In this document: one piece after another, positions 1 through 11,200 of the stretch
How the letters are laid out: each line of letters starts with the position of its first letter
How positions within the stretch are numbered: the stretch's first letter is position 1
Source of the DNA: Nitzschia sp. pyKryTriq1
Taxonomy: Eukaryota; Bacillariophyta; Bacillariophyceae; Bacillariales; Bacillariaceae
DNA length: 64,000 nucleotides
Direction: 5' to 3'
NCBI GenBank assembly: GCA_956465555.1
Contig: OY101117.1
Coordinates: 2,294,001-2,358,000 of the forward strand
Notes under the pieces: model-generated
Told to the model about the DNA's origin: nothing
Seen by the model: the letters and a program-made list of their open reading frames with translations, nothing else
Databases searched by the model: none
Translations under genes and position numbers: made by a program

Positions 1-46
1 CCAATAGTCATTCATCACCTCACGCTTTCTTTTCATTATGATTCAG

Positions 47-1814
47 CCGGCATCTGTACCAGTTTGGGCCTTGGAGCATTCCAGATTGTGGCTGGTCTTC
101 AACGCTTGGGCTGGGTCGACCCAGACCAAAATGAAGAGCAAGAAACTCGTACTTTGGCTATCATCGTGTGGTTCATCACCTTGATTGCCACAGCTTCGGT
201 CATTTCCGGATTGGATGTTGGAATTAAGTACCTGTCAATGTTCGGTTTCGGCCTTGGAATGTTGCTATTGTTCTTCGTCTTGGCACTAGAACGCACCAAC
301 TATATCCTCAATCTGTGCGTCCAAAGTGTCGGATATTACTTTCAGTGGAGCATTTTCCAATTGAACTTTTGGACTGACGCTTTTGCTCAATTGCCAGAGG
401 GAGAAGGACGCGCAGTTGATGGACAAGAATCTCCGGCCTGGTTTATGGATGCATGGTACGTCACCGCAGCTCTAATTGCTTTTTGAAAACGATGATTTCT
501 TACTGCTTGTTCTGCAATTATTCAACCCTGCTGCTGCTTTCCAGGACCATCTTTTATATGGCATGGTGGCAAGCGTGGAGTGCCTTCGTGGGTATGTTCG
601 TTGCACGTGTCAGTCGTGGACGAACCATTGGAGAAATGTGTCTCTACTCCTTCATGGCCCCGTTCTTGTATTCGGTCCTCTGGTTCTGCACCTTCGGTGG
701 CACTGGACTTCGACAAGCTCGCCAAGCCTTGGAACTCAAGGAATTAGGAGCGCTTTTCTTTGGAACAGATGAATATTTCCTCGCAGATGGTTCGACCTAC
801 TGTTACGATGTTCCTCAACAGGACGTCCTAAATGGTACCGATGTCATCTTTACAAATTCTCTCTTGGGCATCACCCCAGTCTGCGAATTCAATAGTGCTG
901 AGTCTAATCAAGCATGGTTCAACGTCATGTACTCCTTTTCTTTCCCCGCCGATGGTATGGAAGGATTCGGACCTTTCATGGCCGGCCTCTCGCTTGTTGC
1001 GGTGTGCATCTATTTCATCACTTCGTCGGATTCTGGATCTCTTGTCGTCGATCACCTTGCCAGCAACGGAGCGCTGAACCACCACTGGGTCCAGCGCCTC
1101 TTTTGGGCCTTCACTGAAGGTGCTGTCGCGACTGCCCTTTTGTTGGCGGGTGGTTCCAATGCATTGAGTGCGCTTCAAGCATGCTCGATTGTGTTCGGGT
1201 TACCTTTCACCCTACTTGTGCTATGGTTTTGCCAGAGTATCCTTCGCATGTGCGATCGCTTGGTTGAGCTTGGCGAAAGTACCGAGATCCAGGACTATAT
1301 CCTCGGGAAAACTTTCAAAATGTCCCTCTTTGGAGGCGTTTTCAACTGGTTGGAATTTATTGCTTCCTTGGGAGCTGTGCACCCCGAAAGAGTTGCTTTG
1401 GGCATGGACAAGCCTACCATTCTGCAAACTTCGCTGTTCTTCCCCTCTCTTCTCTTGCCTTTTATCACACTTCGTCGTGCACTTCTTCATATTTACCCCA
1501 AGCAGTCGGATGCTGGTTATGTGAAACTTCTTACCGTCACCTACGCTGTTTTCCACTTTTTGTGGGTAGCCTTGTTCATTTCGGCCATCAAGAGCAGGCT
1601 TTTCATTGCGGTTGCTTTTTCTGCCGTCTTCATCAATGGCTGCGTCCTTACAGGAGTCCGAACCGCTGCACGCGAACAATTGAACCTTCAAGGCGACACT
1701 TTCTCAGATTACTTGGCTTCCAGTTTCTTCTATTTCCAAGTTCTCGCCCAGATTGTTGTCGAGTACGAGGAAGGAAGTGGTACTGGGAATAGTGGCGAAG
1801 AAGTCGATCTCTGA
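47..1814 (+). CDS. BCCT-family betaine/choline/DMSP-type transporter, 5' partial
   Basis: The family takes up quaternary ammonium or sulfonium compatible solutes through the plasma membrane, coupled to Na+ or H+. The visible 558 residues come from exons 47-455 and 545-1814, joined over an 89-bp GT-AG intron. Splicing restores the family's Trp-rich segment TIFYMAWWQAWSAFVGMF and then ARVSRGRTIGE. The left exon seems to start after an acceptor at 45-46 and reads AGICTSLGLGAFQIVAGLQ, a conserved mid-protein helix, so the first few membrane spans lie outside the window. Many hydrophobic helices follow, and the C-tail is short and acidic. Family assignment is firm; the substrate (betaine, choline or DMSP) is inference. 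A second osmolyte-type carrier sits at 54.2 kb. Confidence 0.9.
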
Positions 1815-2167
1815 AGCGCTTATTTTTTGGATTGAAGTAGGCAAAAGAACAACTTTACTTTTCATTACATTTCACATCTGTTGCTCTAGCTAGTGAGGAG
1901 TTGGAATCGTGGCCTCTCTACTAGAGAATAGCTTCCGGTGTTCTGCCCCTTCATAAAAAATGTCACGGAAAGAACAAAAGAAAAGACGACTGACTGAATT
2001 TCGACCCCCTCCGATGGCTGATTCTCTCATGATGAAATGGGATGTACGATACGGCGCGTTGCAGAGAAAATTAGACTACTATTATGCCACTAGTTGCTAA
2101 AAACTGAATTATGGGCGTGGACACCTCTCTCGTACCGGTACTGAAACAACTCACACTCACTCATTGT
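1815..2167. other. Intergenic, convergent 3' ends
   Basis: This 353-bp stretch separates the 3' ends of the BCCT gene and the light-harvesting gene. I see no open frame or RNA gene in it. It contains one CCGGTA-type word near 2135. Confidence 0.6.
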
Positions 2168-3124
2168 TTACAGAGCGAAATCAGCAGAGAAAGGAGCCAT
2201 GACTTCTCCCGCATATGGCTTGACGATGCCTGACAAAGCAGGGACAGATCCTGGGATCGTCTGCTCGCAGAGGAATCCAAAGATACCCAACATAGCCAAA
2301 CGGCCATTGTTGATCTCAGCAATGAGGCCACGCGCCTTGGCCTCTTCCGACTTATTCTTGCTGAAACCAAAGGGGTCAAACAGGTTGAAAGGCACGGGGT
2401 GGGGAAGATTGTCGAAAGTAGGGAATTTGCCGGGTTTTCCACCTTGGTACGAACAGCAAAAAGGCGTGTCAAGAGTCACAATTGTAAGAATGAGCAAAAT
2501 GGTATAGGCTGATGTATCTATGACTTTAGCTAGCAAACTCACCTTTTGTATAATGCGGCTCCCCATTTCCGTACAGCTCGGAGTACCATTCCAAAAATCC
2601 AATGAACAAAATGATTTGAACCTTGGAGGCAAAAGGAAGGGCGTCCCATTGTTCCGGTGGGGAGAGATCAACAGAGGGGTGTGGGGTTCCACTAGTAGTC
2701 AACGACCAGGGGAAGACAAAGTTTGACTGCACGCAATAACCGACAAAGGCAGCCATTGCTACACGCCCGTGTTTGATTTCCGACTGGCGCAACCAACCAA
2801 TGGTGCCGGCCTGATCGAGTCCCCAGTAGCCAGCATCGACCAAACCAAGAGGATCCCAGAACTTGACGACGGGGTTCAACTTGCCGGCCATCGCCTCCAA
2901 ATCCGCCTACAATTATTATACAAATGATATGGACACGACAACAACAACAACAACGCTGAGAAGAAGATGGAGATGATCTACGAGTATGAGAACACGAGGA
3001 CACGGAAACGACGCCATCAACCGACCTTGCTCTCAGCGAGGCGGGTAGCAGGAGCCTGACCCACAGGACCGCTGGTGAAGGCAGCAGTGGATGCAAAAAG
3101 GGAGAGAGCAGTGATGAATTTCAT
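2168..3124 (-). CDS. Fucoxanthin-chlorophyll a/c light-harvesting protein
   Basis: Plastid-targeted antenna protein of the LHC superfamily, binding chlorophyll a/c and fucoxanthin in the thylakoid. Three exons on the minus strand (3124-3026, 2906-2543, 2442-2168; introns 119 and 100 bp) encode 245 residues. The N-terminus MKFITALSLFASTAAFTSGP is a signal peptide ending in an ASAF-like motif for the complex plastid. The two pseudo-symmetric chlorophyll-binding helices carry EIKHGRVAMAAF and EINNGRLAMLGIFG, where Glu and Arg form the classic salt bridges; a middle helix lies between them. The length is normal for an FCP. I do not assign an Lhcf, Lhcr or Lhcx subclass. The upstream DNA is rich in GTACC/GGTAC palindromes. 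Confidence 0.95.
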
Positions 3125-4022
3125 GGTGCTTCTGTTTTTTCAAATAGAACAATATGAGATATGAGAAAATGGTGCAGAGGGGCGATAAAAAGAACGACAG
3201 ATGGGGAAAAAAATGAAAAATGCAAGTTGGCCGGCTGGCGCGCGTATCTTCTTCATCGGCGCGCTTCAAGACAACGTCGGTGGCAAAAGTCAGAGTGACA
3301 CAGCAACATCTCCGCGCGCACCACAGTTCCGTCGCTACCTGCTGCCGGCGTTTGCCACAATCTTTCGTATCTTGCTGGTACCATACTGTACCTGGTACTT
3401 GTAGTGCGATGAGTACCTGTACCGTACGGTACTGTACCGGTACCGGGTACATAATATCTTCTTTTTTCATCATCACCTTGACCCACCTCCGCCCTGCCTC
3501 TCATCTTCCTACAGTCGCCATCACTATGAGAATACTTCGTACACAGAATCAAGCTACCGCACCCAAGTTGGTGTGCCTTATACCTTATGGTACATCCTGC
3601 TCAGTGAGTCACCAGTAAGTTTACCACAAAAATATCGACATTTTGTTTATGAAATAATGAATCTGCGGCACTTGGTGGATCTTTGTTTTAGGGGTAACTG
3701 AAAACGGCCTTCACTCAGTGACGCCCTGTTCCACCGACCATGGACTATCGTTTGGCGGTAGATTCGTGGACGTAGTTTGCCGTGCACCCACTACAGTGCC
3801 AGACTCCTGCGTTGCCTAGAATAACAACCATGCATTTATTTGATGGTTACCGAGATATGGCCGCTGAATAGGTTTCCCGTGACGACGATGTGGCGAGAGA
3901 AGTGACTTTGGCCAGACAAACCTAGACTTCGTATTCGTATTTACTGCATGCATGTAGTGCCTATGTATCTGACGAAGTTAATATTGGACCTTTTTTGTTT
4001 TAAAGGGGGCGATTGATTTACG
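3125..4022. other. Intergenic, FCP promoter side with palindromic GTAC words
   Basis: About 900 bp upstream of the FCP gene and downstream of the M16 gene. Around 3376-3450 it is packed with overlapping GGTAC, GTACC and CCGGTACCGG words, a palindromic cluster that may be promoter-related. No convincing reading frame or RNA is seen in the rest. Confidence 0.5.
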
Positions 4023-7000
4023 TTAGTATATTCTACCAAATGTTTGATTCTTGCAGTGCTTGGTTTGGAATTCCTTGACGCAGGCATCGTTGTATTCGCT
4101 GATGTCCACGTCCCCAGCAACCTCGGGTCTTCCCGCTGAGGCGTCACCGTCGCTGCTGATGACTTGAATGGCAACCAGGCGGCGAGATTTGCTTTCCGGG
4201 GCGAGCCACTCGTCGTATGCCTTAAGAGTTTCTTCCTTGGTAAAGGACCTCAGACATATCACTTCTTCTCTATCGACATCCCAATGGTACCTGCCGTCTC
4301 GGATTTCGCTCCAGTAGTGGTTTGTTTCTTCCCGAAGAGAATTGAACATGTCCAGCTTCTGTTTTGCAAGGGCTACCAGGTGGTGCATAAAATCCGAGGA
4401 CTTCATGTCGACAATCGTTTGACGGAAATCGCGAATAAATTTCTCGAGCCTGTCCTCGGCCTCTTGAGCACTTTTCGACGACGTCACAACTTGGAAGTGC
4501 ATACCAATTACTCCATTAGTCCACCGGCAGTCGCACGCCACGTGGTAGCCAAACTGATCCTTAGTCCGAATCTGATCATAAAGTGGCTCGTACATCATTT
4601 CCATCAAGAGGTCCACCATCACGCGATCTCTTGTGTTATCCTTGCCGACCTGAAAGTACAGTTCTACTGCCGAATTCGGATCTGTGGGGTCCTTTGCGAG
4701 ACACTTTAGAGTGTAACTTGATGGTGGGATCCGTAAGACAAGCTGCGGAGGGTACTTCTTCCGAGGGAGACCCCCCCCGCTTTTCTTGGACAAACGAGTC
4801 ATGATCTCATCCTGGGCTCTTTTGGCGTCCGATGCATCAACGTTGCCATGGAAAATGGCCTCTACCCCAATCTTCTCGAGAATATTGGATATTGTCTTTG
4901 CAAAGGTCGGCACATCAAGGTCCTTGATAGCCTTGAGCTGTTAAGAATGAATGCCGAAGTTGAATATTGAGAGGGAGAGAGAGAAAGGAAAAAGAAGAAA
5001 GTAGAAATGACGGGGTTCAATATCGGTCTTACCTTTTGATTCGACGACCAAGAAGTCGGTCGGAGACAGCGAATACGCACGCTGGTAGCAAGCTTCGACG
5101 CCTTCATCCCACCATTGATGCATTGGCGTCGATACGTTTCTAAGCACAACTCAAACCTTCCGTCTTTGATGACATCTGGAAGTGAACCATCGTCCCTCCC
5201 TCGGAATTCCACTAGAAGCTCGAGCATTATGCTGAAGAGGTCCAGTAGCTTGTCGTCGAAACCGTGGACACGCATAGAGAAACCACCATCGTGTGCAGCT
5301 AATGAGCTCCCAAGCTCGCAGACACTTGCCAAATACGCCGTCTCGGTCAAAGCATCAGATACCAAATGCACCAGTAAGTCGGCGCATGCACCATGTAGCG
5401 GTGTCTTGTTTGCTTCCGCACAGTGGAGCAACACGCGGAATTCCGCAATTGGTCGCTTGAACGTTCGATCTTGCAAGTGCCACAATTTCAACATCTTCGC
5501 ACGGCAAAAGGAGTCAGTCATTCTGTACCGACACAATCATAATCCAGTCTCACGACACCCAAAGTTCACTTACTTGAGTGTTGCACACTAATTTGGGTAG
5601 ATGCGAAGGCAGCGGCGCAGGCGGAATCGGAGGGAAGCCGATGCCGTCGTCGGCGTCAAAATCACTTTCATCTCCAAATTTGCGCACAGCTCCTTCTCCA
5701 TCGGTTACTAACGCCACGATTCGATACTTTACCTGTTTATTGTCAAGAGTACCTTCAAAATCCGGAGCAATCAGTTGAGCCTGAGTCAACTCACCGCTCG
5801 GCACGTCCATTTGATGCCACTTTTCATCCTCGTCCTCGTAGGACAAGAGAATTTGATTTCTCAGACTGTTATATCTCGTAACCGTAGCTGGGAACCATTG
5901 CTACAATAGTAGTGTGAATAAAATGATTGGTTAGTCGCTGCAGACAAGACTGCGATATAACGCATCAAACACTATTCCGTACCTTTCGTTTGCCAAGCGA
6001 GATCTGCAACTTGATAGAACAGTTCAACAGCGGATGGTCACAATCAGTGGGCGGCAAGTCTCGTAACTTGAAGTTTGTCGGAACAAAATGATTCTGCGGT
6101 GGCAATGCCAGCATAGATTCGGATGGTGGCAACTGAGGCTGCGCCAGTCTATCCCACTGCTCTATTTGAGATGTCGACAGTGATTCCCACCAATAATATG
6201 TCCCAAACACTGGTTCTTGACACGGTGGTACTGAACTACTTGTTGGATTGAAAAGGTCCTCCGAAGATGGCATCGGCTCCCCTTCCTCGACCGGATCAAT
6301 CGCTTCGTAGTCGGCCGACCGGCCAAGCGTAGTCGATGAAATATCAATTCTGGCGTTTTCGGGTTTAAAAAATATGTCGGCAAGATTCTACAATATATAT
6401 GTGGATATTGAGAAAAGAAATTATTCCGCGAGATCATCATAGACTCGGATGATCGACAAAATGACGAGGACAACTCACCTGGATGCTTTCCGGGTCGTAT
6501 TCAAAGAGCAGTGATGTTCCGTCCAAAAGTCGTTCTGGTGGGAGTGGATGTGCAGGAGCCAACTCGTCTGCCAGACTCTCCACCAAGTCTTCTGGCGACT
6601 GTTCGTCATCGTAACGGTATGATATTTCTTGAATGGACCTCAATTCTTCGAAGATCCACATTGGAAGACCCTCCCGACAATGATGTCGCAACATCCCTAT
6701 GTATTGATACAGCATGGACACAACGTCGCGCCAATTGGCGACGCCTTCTTCCGACAAGGCAAATGAGACGATGAACAAGGCGTGTGACGAGGCATTCTGT
6801 AGCAGCAAAAACAGGAAATGAGAATGGATGATGGTATGTCATGCTCGATATGGAATAGAACCGCGAACGCACGTACCTCATATCCTTCCGCTCCAATACC
6901 CGCACAACAAGCGGTTACCCATGACTTTGCCTTCAACGCAGCAAGAAGGGAGCCTTGTGCTTCGTGCCCAATCAAATGTGCCAAGTAATCTCCAGGTTTC

Positions 7001-8230
7001 GACTTCCAATTTCCGAGCTGCGGAGGTATTTGCCAGGTAACGCTCAAACTATGTCGGTCTCTTACCGGTGCCATGTAAAATATTTTCCCAAGGCTTTTTT
7101 CTGTCAATGGCACTCCTGCATCTTTGAAAGGAGACTCTGGTACGATATCCCAGGACGATTTCAAGCCTTTGGAAGGAATATCAGAAAAGGATTTGATGGC
7201 ATGTTCTTGGAGTACCTCGAGAGAATAGCCGCCAATAATCACCAGTCGCATGTTGGAAGCATAGTAGTACTAAAGTGCAAAGAGAAGCGTCAGGCAATCC
7301 ACAATAGGGGAACGACTCCCCCAACACCCTGCCTGACGGATTGCTGTGACATACCTTATCATAGAAATTTCGAAGCTCTACCATCGGATCGACATTGTTC
7401 CGCTTGGGCACTTCCTGCAAACTCTCTAGGTTGCCCCACGAAAATTTAGCAAAGGGATGTTCTACCGGCGTGAAGCCACAAGTATGACTCATCAAATGCT
7501 GGCATCTTGAGCCATCCGAGTTCTTGACCAGTTGAAACTCTGATTCAATGGAATTCAATTCTCGCTCAACGCTGCTTTCCAGCATGAGGGGGGAGGTAAA
7601 AAATTGAGCAAACATGTCGAGTGCCCTGGCGAGGTTTTCTTGAGGAATTTCAAAGTGGTACACGGTGTACTCCAGCTCGGTATATGCATTGTCACTGCCA
7701 CCATGCTTGCTCATGTAAGAATCATATGCGTTTTCTTCTGGATATTTAGTGGATCCCATGAACAATAAATGCTCCAAAAAGTGAGCCAGACCCTGGCATT
7801 CCGGTGGATCCGACATGCTGCCGACGCCAACGACCATGGCTGCTGCTGCATTTCTCATACCACGGTCACGACCCTCGCTCTCATCGTCCTCGTCCTCCTC
7901 GTCATCATCGCCGTCCTTCTCCTCATCCTCATCCTCGCCATCATCACGGCGTTTTTCGCCACCCGACGCATCATCGTCTTCATCATCACCATCTTCGTCG
8001 TCGTCGTCCATAAAAATGCCACCGCTATTGTAAGATTGAGTCATTGCCACGGTATCACTAATCAAAACGACTCGAAGCCCGTTAGGAAGAAGAATTTGCC
8101 GATACTCCTTTTTATCAAAGGGACTCTTCGATGGGTTCAAGTCGGGCCCTTCTTCCACAGCAGCATTCTCATCGATGACGGTGGATGAGGATGGGACTGC
8201 GCTGCTGCGATCGTTGGCATCTGGCGGCAT
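4023..8230 (-). CDS. Nardilysin/insulysin-type M16 metallopeptidase with inserted Tudor-like segment
   Basis: Zinc endopeptidase of the M16A family. Seven phase-0 exons (8230-7355, 7269-6877, 6796-6479, 6387-5983, 5900-5574, 5494-5033, 4937-4023) give 1231 residues. The inverted zinc motif is HFLEH at 150-154 within GLAHFLEHLLFMG. Glu231, 77 residues later, fits the third zinc ligand, and Glu224 the conserved upstream Glu. A run of Asp/Glu at about 75-119 sits just before the active site, as in nardilysin, which favours that subtype over plain insulysin. No signal peptide is seen, so cytosol is likely. Unusual: residues about 652-712 (QWFPATVTRYNSL, then an acidic Tyr/Trp-rich stretch) look like a small Tudor-type barrel, placed just before the family's conserved MLKLWHLQDRTF segment. 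Confidence 0.92.
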
Positions 8231-9832
8231 TTTCCTCCACTTGTTTTGCCAGTGACAAATACAGTACCACGGAATACCCTGTAATTAGACTAGGTACTGC
8301 ACACTGGAAAACAACGATGCAGCAGTCTTGTTGTTGCTGTTGCTGCTGCTGCTGCTGTAGGTTATGATGTATGCTGTGCGGTGGTGTGTGGCTAATGGCT
8401 AATAGCGGATGCCGGACGCTCATGTCTCATGTCTCAAAGTCGCAATGCCTCTCTCACCTCATCGTCAAACACAAAAAAACCCATCGGAAAAAAAAAACGT
8501 CATGAGACGACTGCTTCGACTTCAGGGGGAGATCTTCGTCTGTCCGGGTACCCGGGTGGCCAGCTACACAACACTTTCCATTTCAGTACTTGTACTGCTG
8601 TAGGTTGTCAGCAAATTTCTAATGAACTGGCCATCAAAATTGATGGCACTTAGAGCAGTGAGGCTGCGGGAACGTGAGGTTCGTTCCCCCAAGTGCGCCT
8701 CCATTCCCGCATGTGCAGCCACCACATAATAAAAAAGTTGCCATTCCCGGAAGTGCATAACAAAACCTCCGGGAATCAAATTTTCCGTTCCCTCAGGCTA
8801 CTGCTCAAATTTTTTTCTCACTTCCTCGCATGTATCCATGACTTGGACTTTTGTGATTGTTTTCGGGGTGCAGCCATCATCATTTCTAAGGCAGCTCTTG
8901 CTCGCTTTGCAGTAGCCGCCTTTTTATGGTTGGCCCTGAAATATGGATTAATTATGGTGGGTGTCATGATGTTCCTGACAGTTGTCTTGATAATAGCATG
9001 CTTGTCCTAATGAAATATTGATGAAACGGATGTGAGGATGTGAACAATAAGCACCATCCAGAGCTGAATTTTTTTTTCGGAATGTCATTTGTTTGTGAGT
9101 GGTTCTGCGCGCTAAAAAATCTCCCTCGAATACAGCCATATGATTGGCTACGACATGAAGCGACGTTAAGCATTTAGCTGTCTTTTGCGTAGTGTGATGC
9201 GTCATGGTTTGGGTTATGAACCCCCACGTGAAGAGCCAGGCAGAGGAGCATGAAAACGTTGCCGAAATTCGAACAATCCGATCATCTTCAAGTTCGCACT
9301 TATGATGGCCGCGTCGTCTTCGGAAAAACGAAAACCCGTTTGTCCGTCTGAAAGTCTAAAACACGAAAAGTCGGGGAAATTAATACCATGCGACGCAACT
9401 CGTTTGAGAAAATGTTATGTATATGCCCACTTTTATGACATCATCATTATTTATTACAAGGGTCCCTACGGGTATGTACGGAATTTCAAAAACTGAAGAA
9501 TAATCCGGACTTTCTTTGCGAAGGGATACTACGAGTACTGTACTTGTACCGGTACGTACATACACTACTACTTTGGCGATCCGCTTTGCGGTGGTGCATT
9601 ATTGTAGGACTACTTTTTGGCATTTCACCGCCACCTCCGAAAGTTCGCGTTCCTAACTCCTGACAGCTGCGCTGAGAACCTTTCGCCCACAAATTGATCT
9701 CCTTTCTCCTTCATCAAACAAGCAAGAAGAGATCAACCAAAGAATCATCATCATCACCACACGGATATCATATTGTGCAGGTTGTTTTATAACCCTCAAT
9801 CTGCTGCCTACCAATACAACCAAAGTATCATC
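8231..9832. other. Intergenic with GCT/CAG microsatellite
   Basis: A 1.6-kb stretch between divergent genes. It has a TTG/GCT trinucleotide run at about 8327-8358 just upstream of the M16 start, short partial repeats with the word CATTCCCG near 8702-8750, a GTACCGGTACG palindrome near 9547, and a purine-poor leader before 9833. Short frames such as 8693-9010 show no family resemblance. Confidence 0.5.
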
Positions 9833-10546
9833 ATGAATCATTTGCCAGAGACTATGAGTAGCAGTAACGCTAATGCCATCACCACCACCTCCTCCGCTCC
9901 ATCTCACCTTAAAAAGTCGATCGCGCCACCGGTTCAAAACATCCCCCAGCTTGAGAAGCGGCGAGTTCTGCCATCGAAATCATCACCATCGCCAATGTGT
10001 CGTCAGCAAATGCAAGAACGATTGTACAAGCTGATTCAAGAGAGGTGCTCAGTGGAGGATCCAATGGTGCAGGCCAAGGTATTGGAACAGCTACTGTATC
10101 GGTCCGCTAATGGTGACGAAGAAAGCTATTCGAAAATCATGTTGGATCCGAGTGTCATTACATCCAAGTTAAAAGAGGTTGGAACTACAATTTTAATGAG
10201 GAGACTTCGTAAGAAGCAGCAAAAACTCGGCGGGTTCCGAAGCACGATGATATTGACCAAACTACCATCCCTGCCCACGCTGCCTGTCCTCCCGAAGGAG
10301 AACGCGAGGAGTAAACAAGAAAAGACAAACGAAGCAAGCAGTACTAGTTCTCGCGAGAAACCAGTCCAAGATAATGATAATGATGGTGATGACGAGGATT
10401 CTTGCTACCATACAATTCCAATCGCATCTCTGAAAATATCAAACTCCTCTGATACTGTACCGCAGCAATCCTCGGCGACAGAGGCGATTATGGATTGTGA
10501 TGACGATGAGGGCGAACAAACTTCGGGTAACTTTGCTGCGGTTTGA
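9833..10546 (+). CDS. KIX-like domain protein, otherwise unknown
   Basis: A 237-residue intronless frame. I use the ATG at 9833 rather than the in-frame ATG at 9773, because the extra 20 residues look like 5' leader. Residues about 55-110 (RQQMQERLYKLIQER, then AKVLEQLLYRSANGDEESY) match the helical spacing of KIX domains: a basic helix, a helix ending in E-x2-LYRSA, and a Tyr shortly after. KIX domains bind activator peptides, so a nuclear co-regulator role is possible but is inference. The rest is low complexity: Ser/Thr/Pro-rich at the front, a basic RRLRKKQQK patch in the middle, and an acidic Asp/Glu-rich C-terminus. It could also be a lineage-specific unknown. Confidence 0.6.
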   Translation: MNHLPETMSSSNANAITTTSSAPSHLKKSIAPPVQNIPQLEKRRVLPSKSSPSPMCRQQMQERLYKLIQERCSVEDPMVQAKVLEQLLYRSANGDEESYSKIMLDPSVITSKLKEVGTTILMRRLRKKQQKLGGFRSTMILTKLPSLPTLPVLPKENARSKQEKTNEASSTSSREKPVQDNDNDGDDEDSCYHTIPIASLKISNSSDTVPQQSSATEAIMDCDDDEGEQTSGNFAAV

Positions 10547-11200
10547 AAGGCATAGAACAGTGACGAGAAACCTGTGAGATCCCTTCCAATAACCCATCAT
10601 ATACGAAATAATCCCAACAGAACAATTGCCCAAGCGTTACTACCTAGAGTAGAGTCAATATACCGTAGCTATTTCATACTCGTAGTGACAATAGCATACC
10701 GCCGGTACTACTGTTGTACTGAATCGTATGTACCGGTACCAGGGTAGACCGGCTTTATGTACCGGTTGCTTGCTCTTGCTGTCGTTCAGTCAGTACGGTA
10801 CGTCATACGTGTACCGGTACGTTTTCGCCCTTGCACGGCTTGCGCGATGGTCGCACCATACCACTCGACCCACTTGACTGAAACGAGCTTTCTTTCGCCC
10901 GCCACTATCAGCACGTACTATTAATTGTACCGCCACGAAAAAAATAATACCGGTACCGGTAAACAGCGCCGATCGCGATGATTCTCCCTTATTTTCATAG
11001 CGATTCGCGATGAAGACGAGAATGATGGACGAGGATGATTTCATGATCCATTTCACTCGAGAAGTAGATTAGCAAGACTTCCATTCTGGATGGCGCTGCT
11101 GGTATACAGCAGTACTTGTAGTCGAAGCTTCTGCAAGTGACAGGACCGCAGCAGAGTATCGCTCGAATGAAAAAATCATGGATATTGAATGAATGAATGA
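10547..11200. other. Intergenic, dense TACCGGTA palindromes
   Basis: This 650-bp spacer has at least four copies of the TACCGGTA core (near 10733, 10757, 10813 and 10950). It ends in a GAATGAATGAATG tract directly before the fusion gene's start codon. No open frame is supported. Confidence 0.5.
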
